Assembly: GCA_013398955.1 (NCBI GenBank)
Contig: VWPU01014826.1
Span: 62,001-126,000, forward strand
DNA length: 64,000 bases
Direction: 5' to 3'
Source of the DNA: Callaeas wilsoni
Taxonomy: Eukaryota; Chordata; Aves; Passeriformes; Callaeidae
A model generated the notes under the pieces. That model saw nothing but the letters and a program-made list of their open reading frames with translations. It was not told the origin of the DNA and did not search any database. The first letter of the stretch is position 1, and each line of letters starts with the position of its first letter. Made by a program: the position numbers and the translations under genes. Shown in pieces: positions 53,201 through 64,000 of the stretch.

Positions 53201-54319
53201 ATCTCTTCATCTAACTCTAATTATAAAGTTCTTTTTGATGACAAACTAAACCTAGAAAGTATTTGGATGCATGGGGGAAATCCTAGCAATGAGATTTCAC
53301 ATATCTTGCATACCTCCTTGTCCCGACTCCCACACCTAAAGGAATAGCTGCCCTGAAAAGAACACCGGTTACATGGGCTGAGAATTTCAAACTGAAGAAC
53401 AGCTTGACTCATCACTAACCACAATTGTTGCAAGCAAGTCCCTAAAAGCTCCCCAAAGATGTGGCAGGAGGGTTAGTATTATAACCTGGCAGGTAAACAT
53501 CTTTCAGAGACAGCAACCTGACTTCTCTATTCAACCCAGTTTCCTCAATTCCATCTCAGCTGTCTGAACTTCCTAAAGAACTGAAAGTGGAGTGGAAATA
53601 GCTGAAAGAAAGAGAATGAAAAATTAACTAAGTGATCTCTTTTAATAACAGCTGAAAGGAATCAATGAGACAGACTGGGAGAGTGATACTCCCAGGAGAG
53701 TGAGAAAGGACAGGCCAGACCTCAGCATGTCAACAAGGGCTTCATGTTCTGAGAAAGAAGCTTGGAATTAAGTGCACTTTAAAAATAAATCCAAATAATT
53801 TCTGAGTCTCTCTCATGGCTGCCGTTGTAATGCTGAATCTCTGCTCACAATGTTTTTGGCTTTCAGCCAAATATTTGAAAGTCACTGTGAATTTTTTTTT
53901 CCCCTTCCTCCCTAGCCGTCCATAATTTTTAAGCATTCCCACAGCTGTGAAAGAAATGATAGCTGGGAGGGAACAGTGCCTGGGTACCCAGAGGCTGCTC
54001 TCTCACATTTGCGCACAGCTGGAATTCTTCATGGTCTTTGGCACAAACCCTTGCTACTGCCTTGGCTGCTAGGCTGCCCTTTGTATGGGTGCAGCTATCT
54101 GAACAGTTTCAGAATTATTTTTAATTGGAGAAATACTGGATTTTCCCATAAGCTCACATAAAAAATAGGCAGCTGTTACCATATTAAAAAAAAATGGAAG
54201 AAAGTAGCAAGCCTATCTGGACTAGAGGTTAATAATTCAAAGAGATTCATATTAGAAACTTCAGATATGAAGCACATGCTGCATCTTAAGCGTCTCAAAG
54301 ACGTGACACCATTTCCCTG

Positions 54320-54331
54320 ATTTGCATGCCC
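54320..54331. promoter_or_regulatory. Octamer motif
   Basis: An intact ATTTGCAT within tgatttgcatgc. Single octamers occur by chance in AT-rich DNA, so this is noted only as a possible POU site. Confidence 0.12.
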
Positions 54332-54499
54332 CTTACTTTGCAAAACTAACTCCACTGTGAAGTTCAGTTTGCAGCACTCAAGTTGCTAAGCATGAGTGAG
54401 CTCTTGGAGAGTGGGCAGCAGGCAGGAGTCACAGGAGCCAGGAGTCAGCCTCCTGCCTGCCCAGTTCTTCAGCACGGGAGCTACCTCAGGCTCACAAGT

Positions 54500-55525
54500 T
54501 TCCTGCCATTACTGTCTGTCATTACTCAAGCGTAAACAGGAAAAACACAGGAAATGGAAGCAGGGTCAGGCCACTTGGGATGAATGTGGAGAGACCGTCA
54601 GAATAAGTAGAAATGAAACAGGGAAGGCCAAGACTCATCTGGAATTCAATCTGGCCGAGGATGTTACAGACAACAAGAAGGGCTTTTTCAAGTGCATCAA
54701 CAACAAACGGAAAATAAAGGATAACGTTACTAAATGGAGGGGTACCCTGGAGCAGGGGGTGCAGAGAAAGCAGAGTTACTGAACACCTTCTTGCCTTCAC
54801 TGACAAGACCACCCCTCAGGCATCTCTGACCCAAGAAACCCAAGAGAGGGTAAAGGAATGCTGCAAGGAATACTTTGCCTTGGTCAAGGAGCACTGAATT
54901 AGAGAATACCTGAACAGACTTGACATCCACAAGTCCATGGGTCCTGATGTGATACAGCCACGAGCGCTCAGAGAGCTGGCAGACACCAAGGCAAGGTTGT
55001 TCATTATGAACTTTCAAAGGCTGTGGCAATCACAAAAGATCCCTGAGGACTGGAAGAAAGCAAATATTACCCTGGTCTTCAAAAAAGACAAGAAGAAGGA
55101 CTCAGGGAACTACCAGCCAGTCAGCCTCAGCTCCGTCCCTGGGAAGATGGTGGAGCACTTCATTCTGGAGGCCATCTCTACCCACATGGATGACAAGAAG
55201 GTGATCAGGAGTAGTCAGCATGGATTCACTAAAGGTAAATCATGCTTGACCTGCCTGATTGCCTTCTATAATGAGACAACTACCTGGATGGATGGAGGAA
55301 GAGCAGTGGATATTGTTTACCTAGACTTCAGTGTGGCTTTCAACCCTACCTCTCATCACATCCTCATCAGCAAACTCAGGAACTGTGGACTGGATGAGTG
55401 GTCAGTGAGGTGGATTGGGAACAAGCTGAACAGCAGATCCCAGAGGATTGTAACCAGGGTCTAGTTGGAAGTCTGCCATTCGTGGTGTCACACAAGGTTC
55501 CATAACTCCAGATCATGGGGCAAAT
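54500..55525 (+). mobile_element. CR1 LINE fragment with reverse-transcriptase sequence
   Basis: This is a CR1 ORF2 relic truncated at both ends. It begins in the pre-RT linker (HRKWKQGQATWDECGETVR), passes through FFKCINNKRK, shifts frame between about 54,720 and 54,940, then is open from 54,937 to 55,464. That part contains EDWKKANITLVFKKDKKKDS, NYQPVSLSS, SSQHGFTKGKSCLT and the motif-A region VYLDFSVAFN. The first motif-A Asp is present; the Asp of the usual AFD is Asn. Similarity ends near GVPQGS, before the YADD box, so it cannot encode a working enzyme. It resembles younger CR1 subfamilies more closely than the 13.9-kb copy does. Confidence 0.88.
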
Positions 55526-56119
55526 CAACTCTTCTAGAGGCTCTTAAGCATTAAGAGGCACCCCATCATGTCATTAGAGTAATCACATGACAGGTAAGTG
55601 TCACACAACAGAGACATGGGATATCTCGTAATGAGATGTGCACATAGAGAGTCAAATGCAGATGTTCCTGGCATTTTCTAACACAACACCAGATGTGTTC
55701 TTATGGCATGAACAGGAGCTTTCAGAATTTCATTCATCTGAAATATTTACTTTTTTCACATGCTGGGAAAAATCTATGGAGCCTCTGGGTAGGAGCATAG
55801 TGGGGACAGGACTAAAAGAACAAGCCCTCCAGTCCTCAAACTACTTCCTGCCCACAGCTGAAGAACCACCAACAAACAGGACAGGAATGGGAATGTTCTG
55901 GCCTGTATTGGTGTATGCTTGGCATCCTTGGATTAATGTTTTTGCAACCTCAGGCTGTCCTGACAGTTTTGAAAAGCTGTAAATACAGGATGAAATGTCC
56001 TAAATTAATATGCCTGCCTAAACTGTGAAGATTTTACTTTGGCTAAAGAGAGTTGATTTTTTTCCCCTCTCAGTTTTCAGGAAATTGAAGTCAATGTGCT
56101 TATTTACATACCAGTGCTA

Positions 56120-56304
56120 CTATGCAATTTCACCCCTCAGTTTATGCCTCAAACTTTGCCTCTCAATTTCGTTTATGAACTTGATGCCTGAGATGCACTG
56201 AACTATGGCTGATAACACCAGCACTGAAGCAGCTGTGACAAGTGCCACAGCTAAAATTAAGGTAATATCAGAAATCCTTTGTGTCATACCACTAAAATAC
56301 AGAC
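56120..56304 (-). CDS. Speculative terminal exon of an unrecognised small membrane protein
   Basis: A strong minus-strand acceptor (ctctctttccaccacag) is followed by 2 nt and an open frame of 60 codons ending in two adjacent TAG stops. The peptide starts LYFSGMTQRISD. It has one long hydrophobic segment (about residues 13-36: ITLILAVALVTAASVLVLS, then AIVQC) and a basic, charged tail (KFINEIERQSLRHKLRGEIA). This pattern suits a C-terminal transmembrane anchor with a short cytosolic tail. I recognise no family and found no partner exon. It lies in the same orientation inside the ARHGAP22 intron. A chance open frame remains the most likely alternative. Confidence 0.2.
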
Positions 56305-59300
56305 CTGTGGTGGAAAGAGAGCGACAGTAGTGACTAAAGATGCTCACCAAGTCTGGGCTGCCAAGTGCTGGGTGCTGTCTAAGCATGCAGCTGGCAGTCT
56401 CTGCTGTCTGCAAGATAGAAGTAACAACTAGTTGAGACAAACAATGACTAAAAATAGTCCAAGGAGGGAGCGGTAGCTAATGAGGATGTGCCTGGCTTTT
56501 TTAGACCACAACAAGCATTGGTCCATGCCCTGCAGAGTTTATCATCATCACAGACTAGGGAACAGACAGGCGGGGAATTGCAAGCAGACAAAGGGAGCAG
56601 TGTGTGTTCACAGCCTCACAACAGGCATCAGCAGAGCACGAGAAGGAACTCTGATTTCTCCGTTCTGTGTCATGCCTAATCCACCATCCACAACGGGAAC
56701 CTGTCACACACAAATATACACATTCCCAGCACATCTGCTTTCTGCTTTATATTCCACTCACCTGAGCTGAGCAGTGTGTGCAATTAACTTTTACAGACAC
56801 CTTTCATGGACTCTGCAAGTTAATCACAATACTATGGGATTGGAAAGTATCTCAAAGCTATTATCAAAGGAGAAAGAAAAGAGAATTATATGAGACAAAA
56901 TTAACTGAATGAGGTGTCTATTACTACAGCACATCTGCAGCAAGGAGAAGAAAGCAAAACAAAAGGCACATTTAGGCTATTTCTTGACTTGGAAGTGCTG
57001 ATTCTTGGAGTGTTAGTATTCAATCACTCTTGTGCTGGATTTTATAAAATGAAATAAAAGATAAACCTAGAAAATGTTATCACCAAAGACCAAATGAAAA
57101 ACAGAACATGGAGTTAAACCTGACCCTAATGGAAAATGAGCTTACAATGCAAAATTCCATTAGGAAACACTTTGAGCTTGTCAATACTCACTTTTGTACG
57201 GATTTAACTAAATTGACACAAAACCGAACACAGTTAAAATAGATGTAGCCCTTCAGCATAACTAAAGTCAGAGTACATTAAAAGTGTATCAGCATGACTT
57301 GGTTGGATAGTGAATTAACTAAAAATCAATATCCATTTAGTTAAGTGGGTTCAGTAATAGAGTGCCAACCAGACACAAACAATGATGAATTCTAACATCT
57401 GCTCTTATTTCTTCTCTAGATTCCAAGTCCCAGCTCCAGTACTATGACTGAAGTGCTGAATAAATTAGTCTGCAAGTTTAATTTATAAAACCTTAGTGAT
57501 ATACATCTCAAGCTAAGATATAATCACAATTAGTGCAAGAACCACTAGGCAACACTGATTAGGCAAGGCTTTGCTAGATTTTGACCATCTCTAGCACCTC
57601 TGTTTTTTAGTGAGTCTGGGCACAATGATGGAGGAATTCAGCTCCAAAAACCTCCCTATCCCTTTGTGGAGTCTAAAACGAAGACATGAGCAGAACTGTC
57701 ACAGTGCAGTTTCCTCTCTCCAGCATTTCTCATGCTCTCCCTCTTGTGGCAAAGAGACTCACGTTTTTCTTTCAAAGAAGCGAAACCTTCAATTCATTCA
57801 ATAAACAACTTTACGCATGAGCCAGCACACACTGCTGAGTCAACACAGAAGAAAAAACAAAGGCTGTTATGAAACAGAACAGAGGCTCTCTCCTACCTTG
57901 TCTTTTCATTTCTAATAGGGGCACTTGCATCAGACAAAGTGCTGATACCAGAAATCTGAGATCCTATCACACCACCTCCTTTCTTTACAGCCATGGTTTT
58001 AAACCACCTCCTTTGATTCTCATATTTGGGCCATTGTGACTGTGTTGTAAACTATACTCTCTACCATGTAAAGCTCATTCTCTTATAAGCTTTCATCTCT
58101 TTAGCAGGAGTGAGATTTGCTTTTATGGAAAAACAGCAGCAGACCAGTAAAGATGTTTGGAAGTGGGGGGAAAAAGAGGGACCAAAGGCCATTCTCTGCA
58201 TGCAGATACAGAGCACAAATATCAGTCCTGCTCACTCCGTTGCCAAGCAATTCAAAATGAGGATCGATGAGGCAAAACCAGCTTTAGTATCCATGAAGTC
58301 TCAGAGAATGGGATATTAAGAACCATGGCATGTCAGCACCTGTAATAATGGTCTTTCATGACATACATTTCCAAAGAAAAATTAGCATGTCCTCTCAAAG
58401 GTTACATTATACCCACTCTGTTTCCAACCCTATTTTGTATTAGCTACATCCAATGTCAACTCCCCTCAATTAGACACATTCATTATTCAAGCTAATCCAA
58501 CATGCCCTTGAGAACTGGGATGAGGAAACAAGGGTACCACTGCAGGGACAGACATATCTTCAAACAACTGCAGCTTTAAACAATCCACAGATGGTGGAGT
58601 CAGGCCAAAGGACTGAAAATAAAATTTACCCCCCAGATCCCAGATACAGAGTAATCTTAGTGTATTACATTTTTAGACTCAAGAACAAGTCAATGACATA
58701 TTACTTCAAATCACAACCATTTTATTCTACTGTCCACAGTTTACAGGCTCCATGCTATGTGTGAACTTTTTCTCCTAACAAGTTATATTATAAGAGCCAA
58801 TTTCCTTAAAATGTTTTTCAAATGAGTATCAAAGTGCTAGCAAGCAAGCAGACATAAGTAACCCAGTGAGGACCATTAGTTGAGTAAAAAATTTTGATTT
58901 AGCCATAAAGGTCTGCTGTAAGAATTAAATAAAGCAGACCAAAATTAGAATACCATAGGCATAAGTACCTCATGCTTTCCTTCCCTTATTAAATGTTTAG
59001 GCACTAAACATTAAAATTGTTACTTTAGAAGTCTCCCCATGAGATTAGAATGTCATTACAGTAGTAGATTCTATAATCCGACACAGCATGTAAGAAAGCT
59101 TCAATGCAAGGAAACAGCATGAGAACCTTATGCAAATTGAATACTTTGGTGGTACTCTAAAGTCAGAAATTGCAAGCCCAGGCAGTCATGGCGCACATTG
59201 AGAAAGATCTAGGTATCACTTAAGGGTAAGAACTGTCCTTAAGGATGTGGAAAACAAGCCCACCATAACGCTAGGAAGAGCTGTACTGCTGCAGGTGCTG

Positions 59301-62300
59301 ACTTCCCAACATAGTGAGTAAGCAACACAGAAATATTTGCATGTGTCTTGTCTAACATGCTTATAAACTAAGAGGCCACCAGTCTGTTAGAAATAATAAT
59401 TGAAGCCTAGGAAGATTTTAAAGCAGTGCAGGAGGGAACCTCAGCGGAAACAGGAATGTAACACCACAGGAACCATAATCAGCTCTTCTTCCGTTACATG
59501 AAGACCTGCTAATTTGCTACTCTGAATTTACTAAATCTAGCCTTCAGCATACCTTTTTATATTCTTTGATTAGTTTAACCAGCTTGATCTAGAGCTTCTA
59601 GTCAGTTCGGATACTGAGATGACATGTTCATTCCTATATACAACATACTTCTTTCCCACGTGTCTTTTCTTCAGCACTTCTTTTTGGTCTAACTTGGGCT
59701 AGAAGTCTTAACTCCTAAGCAGAATTTATGAAGTAATTTAGAGTCTGAGGAAGCATTCTTCCATTTTTATCCCGCATTTAAAGATTTTTATTAATTCACA
59801 CAGTCATTTCATATTTACTTTAGAAGCTGCATGTTTCCTTGGCATCTGTGCTGAGAATAATGGGGCTGTGGATAATGTCTAGGGTCCTTAATTAATGCTC
59901 CACCTACCATCTTTGAGAGTCCTTCTGATGAAAGTTCACTGGATTTGAAGCAAACCTGGAAAGCCATTCTTCTGACATGGTGCACAGTGTGCTGGTCTGA
60001 TCTACCCACAAACCCACTATCAACTCCACGGCAGGAGAATGCATAGCCATTGACAAGTATTGCTGAGAAGGTCTGCCTGCTCCAGATAGAGCTTCAACTT
60101 GTACTCCAACAATTAATGCTTTCAATAAATTCCATTCAAGCCAACCTGGTAACACTATGATAGACTTCAACTGCTTGAACATTTTCTAGGCAATAACAAA
60201 AACTAGGGTTTCAGCACCAAAGTTTCACCTCCTCACCATGGATGCTAAAATAAAGGAGATAGAAAAATCACTGTCAAAATCAGTAGCTTCATCCCTCTGC
60301 TTATGAAGCAGTACCAGTCCTGAACAATTAATTATGACAATAGCTATTTACATGTACACTATTTAGCCAGTCCATTAGGATAACGTCACTAACATGACTA
60401 TTAGTGAGCACTCACATGGCACTTTAAATCACCCAGACGCAATAACTGATTAAGAAGTTAGAGAAACTACAAAGTGAGAGGTCTCCATACATTTTAGATG
60501 GCCAGATGCTAGGAATTGAGAATCTGTTGGTTTTGGTTCTGCCGCTCCCAAACCCAGCTGTGAAGGCAAAGTGGGATAGCAGTGTGCAGCAGAAAGGGAC
60601 ACAGCTCTCCCCTAACAGGACAGCCTAAAAGCTACCTCCTTTAGCACACTGTGAGCAGGCTGATACACAACACCAAGGAACACCTTACAGCACCAGTCTG
60701 ACTGCTCTGAAAGTCCTTTACAACATTGTCAGTATTGCCAAGGGCCAAACATACTTTTAAGTGCAAAACAACTTGTCCTGCCCCTTCCAATAATCCCCAT
60801 CCTGGGGGGACACTTTGGATGACAGCATTTATGCACCCTCCTTAAACAGAGCCTCATTTCAATAAGCAGCAGTTCTAAAGGAGCATCTGGTTAATGACCT
60901 TGGCATCCCTGGAAACAAGGCACTAAAAGCATAATAAAACCCCAAACAGACTAACCCTAGTCAAAGCAATCCAAACAGCCTCCCCACTTGAAAATAACTT
61001 TCAAAAAAACCCTTAATACAGATTAGCACTAAGGATAGTGAACCTATTCAAAAGGAGCGTCTACTTTTTTGGAATACCTCTCGCATGTTTAGATTAGTCT
61101 AGAAAAAGAGATAAATTACTGTAATCTCCAGTGGGATAATAACTATTCCTTCATATCACGGAGCAATTACTATAAAATTACTATAAAAACAAAGCAAAGG
61201 TCTTTGCCTCAAAGAAAGAGACAAGAACAGAGGCAGCTCTTGCAGTGCGCACACAATGTGTAAGTACTAAAATTACGGTCAGACCATCTACTCAGCACAT
61301 CTTCAGAATTTACCAGCCATTATATCTGTCAGTCTCCATTTTTAAGGGAGATGCATAAACACTACATATTCTTCAGCTAATGCATTTTACTTTGCATTTC
61401 TAACACAGAGAGGTACACCCCTAAGTTACCATGCCTGATATATCTAAGAAGGATGAAAGTTTAAGATGCATTAACTTGTGAGCCAGTGATCACAGAGCTC
61501 CATCCTAATACTAAGAGCAGAACAATAAGCTTAGCTGAAAAGACACTAACAGATTTTGCTATGATTATAACAAGAGAACTCAGAAGGGATTATAGTTAAT
61601 CATCTCACTTTCCTCTCATTTTTAAGAGAGCTCATTACATCAAGAGAAGCAGAGGTGCTGCAAGCTTTGACAAAGGAGCTTGAGCGATGCATAAGGAGTA
61701 AAGAAGTAGAAAGTTGCATCTGATTCACTGGAGAAGGAATGCCAGAGGGAGGATGGAAGTAACCAAGCAGCAGAAGACAAGTTTCCACAGATCCAAGAGC
61801 AAAGAATCATAAGATTTGGATTCCACTTTCTCAACAAACACACAATCTTCCTCACTACACTGCCCTGCAGAAAAGACCTTCCTCCAGATGAGGGGAGCAT
61901 CAGACACTTCACATATGCTTCTATACATCCTGTTAGCACACAGAAATCACACAGGATTTTCCTTTTTTTTGGACATACCAATGGATAGAGGGGTGATCTC
62001 TAATTTTAAGCAGACTTCCACTTGTAGAAACAGAATGACTGGTTTAAAGCTGCCACCCATGTATTGCTGTAGGTAGAGAAATGCCGGTAGTAGGGAGAGA
62101 AAAAGAGATTTGCTTGCCTTCTTTAGAATGTAAACTGGTTCTATGCTATTCTTGACATCCTGCACAAAATGAACCAGATTATTAAATATAAACCTGAAAA
62201 TTATGGTGATACGGTGTCAACGTCTAACACTCAGTTTAGTCTAAATAGTTGTAAGTATCTCAGGGGTATTTCATAGGTATGAATATATTTAAAGGTTGCA

Positions 62301-64000
62301 AAGGATTATGACTCCTCCCCATTACATTCTAAGCTGGATCTCCAATATTGTGTCTCAGGCTTTCCAGTTCATTTGCATGAATTCAAATTGTGGTCCAACC
62401 CTACACAACCTTTTCTAGGCCCACAAGAAGAAGCTGCCTTTCCTGCTTTTTCTGAGGCTCGTACTCTTTGAGTGATGCAGAAATCATAGGGATGAATACA
62501 ATGCAAAAACATGCTTTAATGCATTATTTAGCCACTTCTGAAAGTTCTCATGGCTGCTGAATTCTGTATGGCAACCTGGACTAGCTCTGCACAAAACAAC
62601 TCACAAAACATCAAGTCCGCTCATGTGATAGTAATTATAAAACTCCCAGAGGAGTAGACCTTGATGGAGGCTTCAGTTGAAAACTATTATTTCATTCATA
62701 TTGATTCCCAATAGCACTTTTATTTCAGAACAGAATGGATCTGAGAGAACAGAAAACTACTGGGACTATTGCTCAGCTCTGACTGGACACAACATCCTAA
62801 CACAGGCTGAGGATGTCACAACTGACTGATTCACCCCCAGGAGAAACCTACCCAAGAAGATCACCCTCCTCATCCCCACACACAATACAAATGGAGAGTC
62901 TCCTTTCTATGACTATTTTTGACCCAGATTATCAAATCCTTTATCCCTGACTTTGATGACATTTATTCACATGAAGGGCATTCACTATGGAATCAGTATT
63001 GGACATTAAAGGGTGTATCTTTTAGGAAATTGCCACCAAAATACCAATGTCTCCCCTGCAGATCAGACACTGGTTGCTGAGACTGGCATACCTTCCCAAC
63101 CTCTCATCAAGCCACACTGTCCCACTGGGACCCAGGCAGTAATGGTTGGCCTCTGCTGCCTTAAAGGTGGCTTTCACTGAAGACTGACAGAAGGCAGATC
63201 TCATGAATCATGCTATTAAATGTCACAGGTTTGGACCTACCTCCTAGGATGATGAACATCCCAGCATTCTATGGTTTATCTGGACTGCCAACAGCAGCAG
63301 AGGTTTTGCCAAGAAGTCACATGCACAGTTCATTTCATTCACTACACACAAGTTCTGCTCAGTTTCAAACCTGAAATGAAACTGAATTTAAATTGAAAGA
63401 AGCTAAAAGGAAGGGGTTGGGAATAAAAACCACTCTGCTACAAGCCTCTAGATCGATTCTTTGGCTATACTGAAAAGTCTTACAGAGCTCACTCAGTGGC
63501 ATTAGTTTCAGGGACTGCCACCTGCCCTGATGATATTAAACCATCATTCCTCAGAGCCATGTTATACCTTAGCCCAGAAAGCATTTTTGTGCACAGTATA
63601 AAGAAAATTAAAACCAGATAAAAACAAACTATTTCAGGATGTCTTCAGTGCAAAACTTTGCCAGTGTTCCAGGACAAAAGGACACCAAGACCCTTGGAGC
63701 ATTGCTGCTATTTAAGTAGAATTGTCTCAGTATGTTTCATTTAATCAAAATATATCCCACATATTGACCCCATGAAAGAACAGTCTGTGCATCTTTTGAT
63801 TCTTGAAGACAGCAAAGAGACTTGTTTAGAATAGCCTACACAAGTCTTCATCCTCTCTCCTCTAGGGCTCTGCATTGCTCCTACAACTGAACAGACAGAA
63901 ACAAACCTGCATTGTCACACAGCAAAGCATAAAGTTAACACATCTATCAGCATCGCATTTAAGCATGTATTTTTTTGGACAGACTACTGAATGCTAATCT

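Larger units (their letters stand above)
39177..64000 (-). other. ARHGAP22 upstream intron, right part
   Basis: Intronic if the first PH exons lie beyond 64,000, which is inferred from their absence here. It contains the repeated 72-bp segment, SINE relics, one CR1 fragment and a speculative nested exon. Stretches 42,650-44,120, 46,400-50,080, 50,210-54,490 and 56,450-64,000 show nothing I can assign. Minus-strand open stretches at 59,815-60,182 and 63,022-63,204 look somewhat protein-like but match no family I know. Confidence 0.6.

Overview
This is vertebrate, almost certainly avian, nuclear DNA. It is AT-rich, intron-dominated and low in repeats. The recognisable interspersed repeats are CR1 LINE fragments whose 3' ends carry the short direct-repeat tail typical of birds and other sauropsids (ATTCTAT-like), with a scatter of very old SINE-like relics. 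The exact species cannot be read from the sequence.

The only gene I can firmly support is ARHGAP22, a Rho-family GTPase-activating protein (PH + RhoGAP), on the minus strand. Two coding exons are certain. The exon at 20,628-20,500 encodes the C-terminal end of the PH domain. The exon at 1,817-1,610 encodes the start of the RhoGAP domain, including the arginine finger. Their splice phases fit each other exactly. The rest of the RhoGAP domain and the C-terminal coiled coil must lie beyond the left edge. The first half of the PH domain was not found and probably lies beyond the right edge. Nearly everything else is intron of this gene.

Within the upstream intron there is a good candidate for an alternative first exon at 39,176-39,125. 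It has an ATG in good context, 17 codons, then a consensus donor in the same phase as the PH exon. Spliced to the RhoGAP exon it would give a PH-less protein, matching the alternative-start architecture I remember for the paralogue ARHGAP24. About 260 bp upstream of that ATG is a 72-bp sequence repeated with 3 mismatches 1,650 bp further away. A short CpG-rich patch with a 16-bp Z-DNA-type palindrome (about 25.38-25.64 kb) may be another regulatory site.

Layout: 1-1,609 intron with a CR1 3' end at the edge; 1,610-1,817 RhoGAP exon; 1,818-20,499 intron with an internally deleted CR1 (about 13.85-14.91 kb), an ancient LINE fragment and SINE relics; 20,500-20,628 PH exon; 20,629-39,124 intron with the CpG patch; 39,125-39,176 candidate alternative first exon; 39,177-64,000 intron with the 72-bp repeat pair, a CR1 fragment with reverse-transcriptase sequence (about 54.5-55.5 kb) and a speculative nested transmembrane exon (56,304-56,120). 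I found no tRNA, rRNA or CRISPR. The many other short open frames have no splice, codon or family support.
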